Origin: Deltaproteobacteria bacterium
GTDB taxonomy: Bacteria > Myxococcota_A > Polyangia > Polyangiales > Houyiibacteriaceae
Reading direction: 5' to 3'
Length of the DNA: 64,000 nt
NCBI GenBank assembly: GCA_017644045.1
Contig: JAEPMI010000003.1
Location: 682,001-746,000 of the forward strand
The notes under the pieces were generated by a model. That model worked only from the letters and a program-made list of their open reading frames with translations, ran no database searches and had not been told where the DNA came from. Position 1 is the stretch's first letter; every line of letters begins with the position of its first letter. The position numbers and the translations under genes were made by a program. Below are positions 34,024 to 43,285 of the stretch, in pieces.

Positions 34024-35121
34024 TCAGATCGGGCCGTGGCGGCCTTCGAGGATCCCGGCCGCCACGGCGTCCAGGAGCTGGTCGATGGTGCCGAAAAGAC
34101 CAACGTTTCCATCGTGTTCGACAGAGGCGAGGGCCGCCGCGTAGGCGGGCACCGAGTCGAAGAAGCGGGCCAATCGGGCCGGCGTCAGCTCCCCTTCGAT
34201 GCACGCGCCGTAGCCCAAATGGGCCAGGTAGCGGGCGTTCAGGGTCTGCTCGAATTGACCCTCGAGAGGGATCGCCGCGAGTGGCTTCTTCAGGAAGACG
34301 CACTCGCCCATCAGCGTGAAGCCCGCGCTCGCCACCACCGCATGGCAGGACGCGAGGTCGTCGATGAAGCCCTGCTCGGAGAAGGGCCGGTGGACGATGT
34401 TCCCGTCGCGCCGATCCTCCTTCAGGTTTCGTTCGAGCCCATAGACGTGGCACTCGCGACCGCACCCACGGAGCGTCTCGAGGAGGCTCTCGTTGTCGGT
34501 CGAGGTCTGGTAGACGAGCAGGTGCTCGCCGTCGCTCGGCTTCGCGGCCAACACCTCGGGTCGGAGGATCGGCGGATGGAGCGTGGTGCGCTTCTTCCGG
34601 ATCGGCGGCTCGAAGAACGTCGCGATCACATAGTGGGCACACCACGGGAGCTTCGCCTTCACGAAGGCCTTCACCACGGCGAACTCTGCGCGCGAGCCTT
34701 CCAGCACCTCGTCCGGGAGCGTGCAGCGGTTCATCACCTGCTGGTTGTCCACGGAGATCACCGGCAGGTCGTGGGCCATGCCGTAGAGGTAGCTCCAGCT
34801 CTCGAAGTCGCTGATGACCACTTCGGGCGCGAAGTCCTCGATCAGGTCGAAGTAGGCCCGCACCTGCTTCGGGAGCCCCTGCAGGCCTTCCTTCACGTTC
34901 GACCAGAGGGTGCGCCCCTTCCGAACGCGGTTCTCCTTGCTCACGATGTGCAGCCCATGGATCTGGTGCACGTTCGCGAATCGCTCGGAGAGGAAGGTCG
35001 CGGCCCGGTTGGAGGCCACCACCTCGACCTCGTGGCCCTTCTCGAAGAGGTGCTCGAGGATCACCCGGCTCCGGATGGCGTGGCCCATCCCTTCGCCCGT
35101 CACGCCGTAGAGGATCTTCAT
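34024..35121 (-). CDS. MurG-like glycosyltransferase (GT-B fold)
   Basis: 365 residues from MKILYGVTGEGMGHA; an upstream extension is Arg/Pro-rich noise. The start KILYGVTGEGMGHAIRS is the glycine-rich loop of GT-B enzymes. The C-terminal part ASAGFTLMGECVFLKKPLAAIPLEGQFEQTLNA matches the nucleotide-sugar site of the MurG/MJ1255-type family, with a Glu-Gln pair contacting the donor. It likely transfers a sugar to a lipid or other acceptor on the cytoplasmic side of the membrane. Single gene; its start is 62 bp from the likely start of the divergent neighbour. Confidence 0.85.
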   Translation of the reverse strand: MKILYGVTGEGMGHAIRSRVILEHLFEKGHEVEVVASNRAATFLSERFANVHQIHGLHIVSKENRVRKGRTLWSNVKEGLQGLPKQVRAYFDLIEDFAPEVVISDFESWSYLYGMAHDLPVISVDNQQVMNRCTLPDEVLEGSRAEFAVVKAFVKAKLPWCAHYVIATFFEPPIRKKRTTLHPPILRPEVLAAKPSDGEHLLVYQTSTDNESLLETLRGCGRECHVYGLERNLKEDRRDGNIVHRPFSEQGFIDDLASCHAVVASAGFTLMGECVFLKKPLAAIPLEGQFEQTLNARYLAHLGYGACIEGELTPARLARFFDSVPAYAAALASVEHDGNVGLFGTIDQLLDAVAAGILEGRHGPI

Positions 35122-35183
35122 CGGTGAGCGAGAGCGTACACCCGCGGCGCGCTCCTCGGCGCTCCGCGTGCTATCGAGACCGG

Positions 35184-36134
35184 GTGCGGCGCCTCTACTC
35201 CGAGCACGTCCCGCTGAGCGCGGTCGGCGACCGAGCGTTGCTCGCGGCCCTCGCGGAGCGGGCGATCGAGCTCGCCGTGGCGGTGTTCCCCCACCAGCAC
35301 GCGGAGGCCGCGGAGCTCGCGCGTCGAGCGGCGGAAGCCGGTGTCGGCTTGGTCCTCTGGCCCCTCCTCCCCGACCACCTCGGGCGCTGGCCGAGCGGCG
35401 CGAACCCGGTCGCCTTCGCCGAGCACGTCGAGGCGCTGGTCCGCGAGGTCCCCGGCCGTCCACCGATCCTCTTCGACATCGAGCCGCCGATCGACTGGAC
35501 GCGGCGCGCGCTGCACGGGCACGCGACTCGTCGACCGACGGACCGAAGCGCGCGGCGCGCGACGCTCCGACCGGTCGCGACGCGACTGCGCGCCGCGGGT
35601 CATCGCGTCGACGTCGTGGTCCCGCCGATGGTGCCCTTCGGTCGTCGCTGGGAGCGACTGCTCGCCACCCCCATCTCCGACCTGAAGGCCGCGCGGGTGG
35701 AGCCGATGGCCTACACCTCGCTCTTCGAGGGCTACTCCGGCGGCACCGTGGATCGACGGGTGGCGCGCGACCTCCTCCGGCGCCTCGGAGCCGAAGGGCC
35801 CGCGGCCCTCTCGCTCGGAGTCGTCGGCGGCGGTGCGCTCGGCGACGAGCGTGCGTATCGCGGGGTGAGCGAGCTCGCCGACGACGTGGCCATCGCCCGA
35901 GCGACCGGCGTGGAGAGCCTGAGCCTCTACGCGCTCGACGGCGTGCTGGAGCGAGGCGCGATCGAGCCCTGGCTCGACGCGTTCACGCGCACGCCTCCGG
36001 CGGAGCGGCTCCCGGAGCCGACCCGTCGCGGCGCCGCGCTGATCGCGCTCGCCCGAGCCGTCGGCGCCGCTTTCAGCGTCGCGGACTCTGACCGAGGAGC
36101 GCCTTGGTCACCGAGTGCTGCGTCGCGGCCGTGA
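35184..36134 (+). CDS. Unrecognised protein, possible TIM-barrel
   Basis: 316 residues from a GTG at 35184. The frame is open to an ATG at 35124, but that leaves 2 bp to the divergent glycosyltransferase start, so the GTG is preferred. Alternating strand and helix segments (AIELAVAVFP, VGLVLWPLLP, PPILFDIEPP, HRVDVVVPPM, ARVEPMAYTS, ESLSLYALDGV) suggest a (beta/alpha)8 fold with acidic residues at strand ends (FDIEPP), as in glycosidase-like barrels. No signal peptide. Its 3' end overlaps the convergent giant gene by 62 bp. Confidence 0.6.
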   Translation: MRRLYSEHVPLSAVGDRALLAALAERAIELAVAVFPHQHAEAAELARRAAEAGVGLVLWPLLPDHLGRWPSGANPVAFAEHVEALVREVPGRPPILFDIEPPIDWTRRALHGHATRRPTDRSARRATLRPVATRLRAAGHRVDVVVPPMVPFGRRWERLLATPISDLKAARVEPMAYTSLFEGYSGGTVDRRVARDLLRRLGAEGPAALSLGVVGGGALGDERAYRGVSELADDVAIARATGVESLSLYALDGVLERGAIEPWLDAFTRTPPAERLPEPTRRGAALIALARAVGAAFSVADSDRGAPWSPSAASRP

Positions 36135-39100
36135 CCGCCGTGAGCGCTCGGTCGAGCACGCCGACCGCGTGCGCGATCAGCAGCCGCATCCCTCGGTCGG
36201 CGTTGGGGCCGCGGGCGACGCGCTCCGCCTGCAACGCCACGAGCTGTGGGTGCGCTCCCGAGAGCACCAGCGCCTCTCGCTCGCGGTCGTAGCGGACCAG
36301 GTGCCGCTTCCGCCGCGGCGCGACCATGACCTTCGTCGGTAGCCCGGCCTCTCGGAGCGCCTTGCCGAGCGCGCCCGCCAGGAAGTCGAGCGGGTGCGGC
36401 TTCCGCTTGGGCTTGGCGGGCTCTTTCTTCTTCCGCTTCTTGATGGTACGCGTCACCGACGAGGAGGGCTTCTTCTCGCGCTTCGGGCGCTCGACCGGCT
36501 TCGCCTTTCGTCGGCCGCCGAGGACCCACGAAGGGAAGCTCTGGCCCAACACCGACCGGATGACGCGCGGGGCGTCGCCGCAGTCGGTCGGGAGGCACTC
36601 GCGCACCGCGGAGAGCCCCTGCGCCTGCGCGACGACGAGCTCGGAGATGCTCACGCCACCGAGACCGGGGAGCGCGCGTCGACCGACCTCGTCGCGGCAC
36701 TCGAACGCGCCGACCAGCCCGGCTCGCAGCAGGACCGCGAAGACGTCCGGGTTCTTCGTCGACGCCTCGCTCTCGATCCGCCGGCAGAGCCGCTGGAAGA
36801 CCTCCGCGATCGCCAGCTGGGTCTGGACGTACTTCTCGCCCTCCCGGTGAGCGACCCAGAGATGGCCGCGGACGGGGATCGCCTCCCCGCGGACCTTCGG
36901 CGTCAGCGGCTGCGCGACCTTCCCGAAGGCCACCTGCACGGTGCCCGAGTGTCGCGGGTTGGCGAGCCAGAGTCGTCCCCGCACCGAGCCCCAGCTCGGG
37001 TTCCGGCTCACGGCGGCCGACGCCAGCGCGTCGTCCGGCGCGTCGGGGACGAGCGCCTTCCAGAGCGCTTCCCGCTCCGCCTTCAGCGCCTTGCTCACGC
37101 GCTCCCACGCGCCGTCGCCGACCGGCGCGCCGTGCACACGGTCGGGGGTGAGGTTGACGTCGTCGATCCGAGCGACGAAAGGCCAGCCGCTGGTGTCGGG
37201 GACTTCGCCGAGCGGCACTCGCCCGCGAAACACCTCGATCGTCGCCGAGTCCGCCGGCGCCGATCCGTGGAGCAGCCCCACCGTGCCCTCGATGCGGCCG
37301 TCCTCGATCGGGCGGCTCGCGAGCAGCATCGGCGCGAGCGCCGCCGGGAGCTCGAGGCTGGTGGCCAGCGGCTTCTGGAGGTTCTGCCGGAGCTGCTCGT
37401 CGAGCTTCAGCTCCGCCTCGCCGTCCACCACCGGGGCGAAGCGCGCGAGCGCGGCCATCTCCTCTGGCGTGAGTCGCAGCGCGAAGCGATCGGCGTCGTG
37501 GGGCACCCGGGTGCGTTCGAGGAACGCGGTCGCGGTGGTCACCCAGACCTCGCCGAAGCGCTTCGCCTGGGCGCGAACCTCCTTCAGCGAGACGCGCATG
37601 CCTGCGGTGGTCTCGAAGAGCGGCAGCTCCTCGACCTCCTTCACCTTCAGCACGTCGTGCACGAGCCAGGCGCGCCGGACCGCCGAGTCCACCCAGCGAG
37701 GCAGCGTCTCGAGGCTCGGGAGGATCTTCTGTCGGAATAGCCGCCGCACGAGCCCCTCCAGGTGACCCTGGAGCGAGCTCGGGACCTTCGCGTCCTCGTC
37801 GGCGAGGTCGGAGGCCTCGAGCGCGATCGCGACGGTCCCCTCGAGATCGAGCGGGATCGTCCGGGTCTGCCGGCCTCCCGCGAAGACCACCAGGATCGCG
37901 CCCTTGCCGGGGCGCAGCCCGATCTCGCCGATCATCCAGCGCCGACGGCTGGAGCCGGAGAGCTCCTCGACGGTCGCCTTGAGCGAGCCCGGGATCTGAT
38001 GGAGCACCGGCCGCTGCACCAGACCCTGCTCGATGCGTCGGGTGTCCTGCAGCCGCCGCATGGATCGCGTGACGTCGTAGACGCGCTTGCCGATCGCGAG
38101 GAACTCCACCAGCTCCCGATGGGACTCGCCGATCGCGAGCGCCGGGGAGTCGAGATAGTGTGGACTCTCGCCCTTCGCCGGGCCGAGCCACTCGCCGAGC
38201 GCGTCGCTCACCCGCACCTGCTTGTCGGAGCTCGCGGCCTCGATCGACGTGAAGCCGCCCTGGGTCGCCGGGTAGGCCTCGGCTTCGAGGAGCGCGGTTC
38301 GGGTCCGCCGAATCGTCTTCGACTGCTCGAGGAAGTGCTCGCCCAGCCAATGTTCGAGCAGGCTCGTCCAGGCGTGGTGATCGTGAAGCGAGCGCGGCGC
38401 GTGCGCGGCGATGCCCTCGAGCATCGCGCCGCTCGCGCGGTGCACTCGTTTCACCAGCGCCTCGGCCACGCCCTCACGCAGCCCGTCGAGCTCCGGGGTG
38501 GCGGCGTCGAGCTCGACCTCGACCACCGCGTCGATCGGCGGCCCGTCGGCCTCGAGCCGGGTGAACGCGCGGCGCTCGATGCGCACGTCGATCCGTGTCT
38601 TCGCGATCCCGCCGCTTCCGATCTCCGCGACGCCCTCGAGGATGTGCTTGCCCCTGACGCGTGCGCCCGTCGGGGAGGGCGCGGGCACGGAGCGCTCCGG
38701 CTGCCGCCGGTGGAGCTCCAGGTTCACCATTCGCCGGTAGTTGCGCCGCGCCTCGTTCAGCTCGCGCTCGGCGTGGCGGGCGGACTTCCCCGTCAGCTCC
38801 GCCAGCGTCTCGGCCTGGCGCCGGTCCGCGATCACCAGGTCCGGCGGCACGCCCTTCAAGTGCGATTCGTGTCGCTCGACCCAGGCGACCTCGTTGCGCA
38901 CGGAGAGCTCGTCGACCGAGAGCTTGTGGCCGCCGACCGTCGGGATCAGCGCGAGCCCGCGGAGGGTCTGGTCGCGGGTCGGGTCCAGCGCCTCGGCGTG
39001 GGTGGCCGCGCGCAGGATCGCGTCGTGGACGTGGGTGAGCTTCCGGATGTCCCCACGGACCCGGAGCCCGCCGACCTCTTCACCGTTCAGCGCGTCCACC

Positions 39101-41511
39101 ACCGCGCGACAGATGGCCTGCTCGAAGCGCCCGAGCTGCTCTTCCAAGTCCGGCTGGAGCGCGACGCCATCCCAACCGGGCGTCGGGACGATCCGGTCGT
39201 CGTCCATCGCCACCTTGCAGTGTTCGAACGCAGCTTCGAAGGTCAGCTGGTCGATACGCACGCCACGATGCATGCGGTAGAGCACGGAGCTGCTGTGCGG
39301 CCCGAGACCGCTCCACGCGATCGCGCCGCGTACGTCGCCGAGGTCGACCTCGAGCATCGGGTAGTCGGGGCGCCAGATCGCCGAGCTGATCGTTCGCTCG
39401 TCCATGCGCGGACGTCGACCGGCCAGGGAGGCGTCGTACTGGATGACCGGCTTGCGCGGGAAGCGCAGCTTGAGCAGCTTGGCCGCCGTCGGGTCGAAGA
39501 CGACGGGTCGACCTGCGGGGAGCGCCTCGGGCGAGGCCGACTGCACCACCGCCTCCTCGGTCTCGAAGCGCTCGGAGAGATCCCGGAGCGAGGCCTTTCG
39601 CACCTCGTCGTCCTCGTGGATCTCGAAGACCGCCGCGTCGCGGAAAGGGCCGCGCAGCTGCGAGACCACCTGCTTGGCGCTCAGGTTCAGGAACTTCACC
39701 GCCGCGTGGATGGCTCCCCGCAGCTCCGGCAGCCGCGGGCCCGGCTCGAGCGGGTCGCGCAGTCGCGCCGAGCTCGGCAGCTCGCGCTCATCGTTCTGCA
39801 CGAGACCGAGCAGCAGCTCCGAGCCCCTCAGCGCGATCATCTGGGCGGCGGCCAGCGCATCCTCGAAGGCTTTGTTCGGCTCGCAGTCGCGGTAGTCGCC
39901 GGTCGGCTTCAGACCGTCGGACTCGACCACGGCAACGTAGGGGACCGGGCTCAGGAAGCGCGCCCGGCCCAGCGGTCGACCGTCGAGGAGGAGGGTGACC
40001 GTGCCGATCCCCTCGTGACTCGGTGCGACGGACTGCGGGTCGAGCAGACAGACCTCACCCCGCAGTCGGCGGTGCAGTCGCTTGAGGGGGAGGGCGCTGC
40101 GTCCACGGTTCTCATCCCCTCCGAAGCGCACCGAGAGCCACTGGCCGGGTGCATCTTCGACGATGGGCTCGCGCTGGTCGTGCTCCATCCAACGTCGCTT
40201 CGCCGCGAGTGCTCGGTTCGCGTCGCGCAGCTGCCGCCGCGGGTGCGGCGGGTTCTGGCCGGCGAAGAGGAAGCGGGTCGGATCGCCGGGCGGCGACCAG
40301 AGAACTCTACGGAGCCAGGGCTCGAGGTCGGGCTCCTCGGGCTCGTCCGACCGCAGCACGGGACCGGGCTCGATCGCGCCGAACCGTTTCCACTGGCCGA
40401 CCGCGTTGCGAACCAGCTCGAGCTTGCGGAAGGGCGCGAGGTAGTTGGGCAGCGCACCGAGCTCGTTGCGCCAGTCGACCCCGCCGCAGTGGGCGCCGAT
40501 CCACGACAGGATCGCGCCGCGGAGCGCTTCGACTCGCCCTTCGTCGCCGGCTCTCTCTGCGGCGCGGTAGGCCTCGACGGTGGCGGAGACGAGCTCGTCG
40601 ATGCCCTTCGACGTCGCCCGCTTCACGACGTGATCGAGGCCGGCCTCGTCGAGCCGCACCTCTGACCGGGCGGCGTTCGTCGGCAACCGTTCGGAGTCGT
40701 AGATCAGCGTGGCCGGGACGGCGCCCTTCAGGGTGTCGTCGAGCCAGGGCATGGTCATCGAGAGGGGCACTCCGAGCTCGAGCCACTGGCAGAGGAAGGG
40801 GCGCACTCCCGAGGTCGGCTTCAGCACCACCATCCGGGCACGCTCGCCGAGATCGATCGACACGAGCACGTCGCGGTCGCGGTCGATCGCCTCTCCGCGG
40901 ATCGAGATCGGCACCCGCGAACGCTGCGGCGCCCGCACCTCGTGCAGGAGCATCAGCTCCGGCGGCGCGGCGCCGGTCAACCAGCGCCCCATCACCTGGG
41001 TGCCGAAGCGACGACGGACCTGCAGCACGACGCCGCGCTCGGGCAGGCGCGGCGCCATCGGCTGCTCGTCGTCGAGACGCATCGGGCGGAGCGCCTGGTC
41101 GTCCTCGTCGCGCTCGCGGAGCAGGGCCGGCGCATAGCGGAAGCCGATCGCGTCTCCGTCGGCGACGCGCCAGACGTCGACGAAGCGAGTCCCTTCGCCC
41201 AGCGCGGTGTTGACCGCCGTCGCGAGCAAGCGCGCCCAGCGGCGCTTCGGATCGACCGCGGGACTGACGAGCTCGTCGAGCAGCGCCCCGAGCTCGGCTT
41301 CCGGCGGCGGCTCGCCTTCCCAGCCGACCCAGACGTCGTCCGCGTCGTTGTCGACGGTGATCGCGGTCGCGCCCGCGCCGACCGCGCCGCGGAGTGCTTC
41401 GAGGATCCACAGCCGCCGCTCGAGCAGCTGGTACTCGCGGAGCTTGGCCACCGCGCGCCCCGCATCGACCCGCAGCCGCCCGGTCGCGACCCGCCGTCCC
41501 GGCGCGCTCAC
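36073..41511 (-). CDS. Giant partner of the GHKL ATPase, with degenerate GHKL domain and beta repeats
   Basis: 1812 residues. The first about 310 residues can be laid beside the neighbouring GHKL ATPase: ATAITVDND and RRWARLLATAVNTALGEG take the place of its nucleotide motifs but lack the catalytic Asn and DxGxG. VPISIRGEAID...NAARSEVRLDE parallels its TPIHFRE...LSRDDVRRD. So this looks like an inactive ATPase domain. At least five beta-rich units with a G-x2-G-x-V-x-L-x2-G pattern recur near residues 500, 955, 1192, 1400 and 1505. A Lys/Arg-rich linker (about 1660-1705) precedes a 107-residue C-terminal domain, rich in His. No signal peptide, so cytoplasmic. Its start overlaps the ATPase stop (ATGA, 4 bp): translational coupling and equal dosage. 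Function unknown. Confidence 0.8.
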   Translation of the reverse strand: MSAPGRRVATGRLRVDAGRAVAKLREYQLLERRLWILEALRGAVGAGATAITVDNDADDVWVGWEGEPPPEAELGALLDELVSPAVDPKRRWARLLATAVNTALGEGTRFVDVWRVADGDAIGFRYAPALLRERDEDDQALRPMRLDDEQPMAPRLPERGVVLQVRRRFGTQVMGRWLTGAAPPELMLLHEVRAPQRSRVPISIRGEAIDRDRDVLVSIDLGERARMVVLKPTSGVRPFLCQWLELGVPLSMTMPWLDDTLKGAVPATLIYDSERLPTNAARSEVRLDEAGLDHVVKRATSKGIDELVSATVEAYRAAERAGDEGRVEALRGAILSWIGAHCGGVDWRNELGALPNYLAPFRKLELVRNAVGQWKRFGAIEPGPVLRSDEPEEPDLEPWLRRVLWSPPGDPTRFLFAGQNPPHPRRQLRDANRALAAKRRWMEHDQREPIVEDAPGQWLSVRFGGDENRGRSALPLKRLHRRLRGEVCLLDPQSVAPSHEGIGTVTLLLDGRPLGRARFLSPVPYVAVVESDGLKPTGDYRDCEPNKAFEDALAAAQMIALRGSELLLGLVQNDERELPSSARLRDPLEPGPRLPELRGAIHAAVKFLNLSAKQVVSQLRGPFRDAAVFEIHEDDEVRKASLRDLSERFETEEAVVQSASPEALPAGRPVVFDPTAAKLLKLRFPRKPVIQYDASLAGRRPRMDERTISSAIWRPDYPMLEVDLGDVRGAIAWSGLGPHSSSVLYRMHRGVRIDQLTFEAAFEHCKVAMDDDRIVPTPGWDGVALQPDLEEQLGRFEQAICRAVVDALNGEEVGGLRVRGDIRKLTHVHDAILRAATHAEALDPTRDQTLRGLALIPTVGGHKLSVDELSVRNEVAWVERHESHLKGVPPDLVIADRRQAETLAELTGKSARHAERELNEARRNYRRMVNLELHRRQPERSVPAPSPTGARVRGKHILEGVAEIGSGGIAKTRIDVRIERRAFTRLEADGPPIDAVVEVELDAATPELDGLREGVAEALVKRVHRASGAMLEGIAAHAPRSLHDHHAWTSLLEHWLGEHFLEQSKTIRRTRTALLEAEAYPATQGGFTSIEAASSDKQVRVSDALGEWLGPAKGESPHYLDSPALAIGESHRELVEFLAIGKRVYDVTRSMRRLQDTRRIEQGLVQRPVLHQIPGSLKATVEELSGSSRRRWMIGEIGLRPGKGAILVVFAGGRQTRTIPLDLEGTVAIALEASDLADEDAKVPSSLQGHLEGLVRRLFRQKILPSLETLPRWVDSAVRRAWLVHDVLKVKEVEELPLFETTAGMRVSLKEVRAQAKRFGEVWVTTATAFLERTRVPHDADRFALRLTPEEMAALARFAPVVDGEAELKLDEQLRQNLQKPLATSLELPAALAPMLLASRPIEDGRIEGTVGLLHGSAPADSATIEVFRGRVPLGEVPDTSGWPFVARIDDVNLTPDRVHGAPVGDGAWERVSKALKAEREALWKALVPDAPDDALASAAVSRNPSWGSVRGRLWLANPRHSGTVQVAFGKVAQPLTPKVRGEAIPVRGHLWVAHREGEKYVQTQLAIAEVFQRLCRRIESEASTKNPDVFAVLLRAGLVGAFECRDEVGRRALPGLGGVSISELVVAQAQGLSAVRECLPTDCGDAPRVIRSVLGQSFPSWVLGGRRKAKPVERPKREKKPSSSVTRTIKKRKKKEPAKPKRKPHPLDFLAGALGKALREAGLPTKVMVAPRRKRHLVRYDREREALVLSGAHPQLVALQAERVARGPNADRGMRLLIAHAVGVLDRALTAVTAATQHSVTKALLGQSPRR

Positions 41512-43127
41512 GGCGTCACCCCCAGCACCTCGGCGAGCGCCCCTTCGGTGAGCCCGGCGTCGGCGCTCGCGTCGAGGCGGCCGTGGGCGAGGAGGATGTC
41601 GCGCGCGAGCAGCGCCGCGGCCACCTGGGGGTCGCTCTCGGCGAGGCGCCGCGCCTCGCGCACCGGACCGCCGGCCGTGTTGAGCAAGAGCCCCGGTCGG
41701 CTCACGAGCCGGAAGGGGTCGGAGTCCAGCGCCCCTTCGTGGAGCGTATGCCCCGACGGCGGCTCACCCGGGAGATAGGGCAGCCGCTCCCCGAAGCCGA
41801 CCACGTCGACCAAGGCCAACGCGGACGGTCGCCGCGCGGCCGCCTCGAGCTGGTCCGCGAGCGACGCGAGCAAAGCCTCGTCGGCGGGTGTGGTCTTCAC
41901 CGCCGAGAGGTGGGTGAAGTGCCCGTGCGAGCTCTTGAACGAGAGCTCGGCCTGTTCGAGCACGCGACGGATCGCGCCGGAGACGACCACCCATCCCTCG
42001 CCGATCAGCGCTTGGGTCAGCGCGTCGCTCCGGTCGGCGAGCACCAGGCGCTTGCGGGCGTCGCGGATCCGGACGCCGCGCTTGCCCTCGACCGGGACGA
42101 GCTGCCGAAGGGTGAAGTCCCGAGGGTCGACGGGGAGGGCCGGCATCGCGGCCATGAGTCGAGCCATCAGCCGTGCGTGGTCCGGCGTGGTGGTCTCGGC
42201 GTGCTCCGCCAGCTTCATGAGCGCCGCCGGGATCAGCTGCTTCTCGGCGACGCGCTCGACCAGCCTGAGCGCGCGCCGGAAGGCCCCGTCGCGGCGGACG
42301 TCGTCGCGGCTGAGCGTGTGCTCGAGGCGTGCGTCCTGAACGATGAAGCGGACGCCGTCGAGAATGCCACCGAAGGGGGAGCGGGTCTCGTGGAGCAAGA
42401 GACCCTGGTTGAAGAAGCCCGCGTAGCTGCCCTGTGCGTCCTGGAGCGCGACGACGACGCGGGTGCCGCCCTCGAAGTGCGTGACCTGGACCTCGGCGTC
42501 GTCGAAGCGGAGCGGCCGGTCGATGCGGGACTCGGAGACCACGTCGCCCTGGCGGACCTCGCGAAAGTGGATCGGAGTCCGCGCGTAGCGGCACCAGCGG
42601 GCGAGGGCCTCCTGGCTCCGCTTCACCAGGTCGGGGATCGCTCCGTCGTCCATTTCGATCGTGAGCGACACGGTCGTGCCGGAGCGCTTGCCTCCGCCGG
42701 CTTCGAAGAGCTCGTAGCTGTGGTCCCGGTGCAGGTGGAGCACGTGGCTCGTGCCCTTGCCTTTCGAGGTGCGGACGGTGACGCGCTCGGGGTCCATCGC
42801 CAGCACGCTGACGAAGCCGACCCCGAACTTGCCGATCTTGTCGTCTCGGTCCTCCTTGCCCGATCGGAAGAGCACCAGGAGCTTTTCCTGGAGGACCTCC
42901 TGGTCCATCCCCTCGCCGCGGTCGGTGACCGAGATGACCACCGGCTGGCCGGGCGCGTACTGGACCGTGACCACGACCTCCTCGGTCTCGGCGTCGATCG
43001 CGTTCTGCACGAGCTCCCGATAGAAGGCCAAGGGGTCGGCGAACTGCTGAACGAGGTCATCGACGATGCCGCCTTCGACCTCCACCTCGTCTTCGCGAGG
43101 CCCACCCGCGCGATAGGGACTGGCCAT
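41508..43127 (-). CDS. Hsp90-like GHKL ATPase
   Basis: 539 residues. The N-terminal ATPase has the full Bergerat fold signature: N-box ELVQNAID (E38, N42, D45), G1 box DRGEGMD (D69-x-G-x-G73) and G2 box GKFGVGF (G99-G104). The following middle part (about 150-330) resembles the Hsp90/MutL transducer, with a candidate active Arg-Asp pair in SRDDVRRD. No histidine-kinase phosphoacceptor and no topoisomerase or MutL endonuclease motif. Length is shorter than HtpG, and the C-terminus lacks its dimer domain. First gene of a tight operon with the giant protein. Similar stand-alone Hsp90-like ATPases with large partners occur in chaperone-like and anti-phage contexts, but the role here is unknown. 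Confidence 0.88.
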   Translation of the reverse strand: MASPYRAGGPREDEVEVEGGIVDDLVQQFADPLAFYRELVQNAIDAETEEVVVTVQYAPGQPVVISVTDRGEGMDQEVLQEKLLVLFRSGKEDRDDKIGKFGVGFVSVLAMDPERVTVRTSKGKGTSHVLHLHRDHSYELFEAGGGKRSGTTVSLTIEMDDGAIPDLVKRSQEALARWCRYARTPIHFREVRQGDVVSESRIDRPLRFDDAEVQVTHFEGGTRVVVALQDAQGSYAGFFNQGLLLHETRSPFGGILDGVRFIVQDARLEHTLSRDDVRRDGAFRRALRLVERVAEKQLIPAALMKLAEHAETTTPDHARLMARLMAAMPALPVDPRDFTLRQLVPVEGKRGVRIRDARKRLVLADRSDALTQALIGEGWVVVSGAIRRVLEQAELSFKSSHGHFTHLSAVKTTPADEALLASLADQLEAAARRPSALALVDVVGFGERLPYLPGEPPSGHTLHEGALDSDPFRLVSRPGLLLNTAGGPVREARRLAESDPQVAAALLARDILLAHGRLDASADAGLTEGALAEVLGVTP

Positions 43128-43146
43128 TGGGCCAGGAGCGTATCTG

Positions 43147-43216
43147 TTTTTTGGGGGTCTTTTGCAAAAGACCCCGGCTCGTCGCGAGTGAATCGCTCCT
43201 CGCCTCCCCGAAAAAC
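43147..43216. repeat. REP-like palindrome, copy 1
   Basis: T-run (43147-43152) followed by a 22-nt perfect palindrome (43154-43175; half-site GGGGTCTTTTG), then GGCTCGTCGCGAGTGAATCGCTCC and CTCCCCGAAAAA. A related arrangement follows dnaK at 62682: T-run, GGGAGGGTCTT hairpin, then GCGTCGCTCGG...CTCGCTCC. The match in order and spacing suggests one repeat family. It lies between the cNMP-binding gene and the GHKL operon, both on the minus strand. Confidence 0.5.
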
Positions 43217-43285
43217 CTGAAGGTCTCGCGGCGTGGCCGCTCGGTGCGTCCCTCGCGCTTCGCGCTCGTCTTCCGTTGCCGGGTC

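Noticed and set aside
37762-40665. A 967-residue open frame on the plus strand
   Set aside because: It is antisense to the giant GHKL-partner gene. Its composition (Arg, Glu, Leu, Val with low complexity) is typical of the complement of a high-GC gene, and it has no motif.
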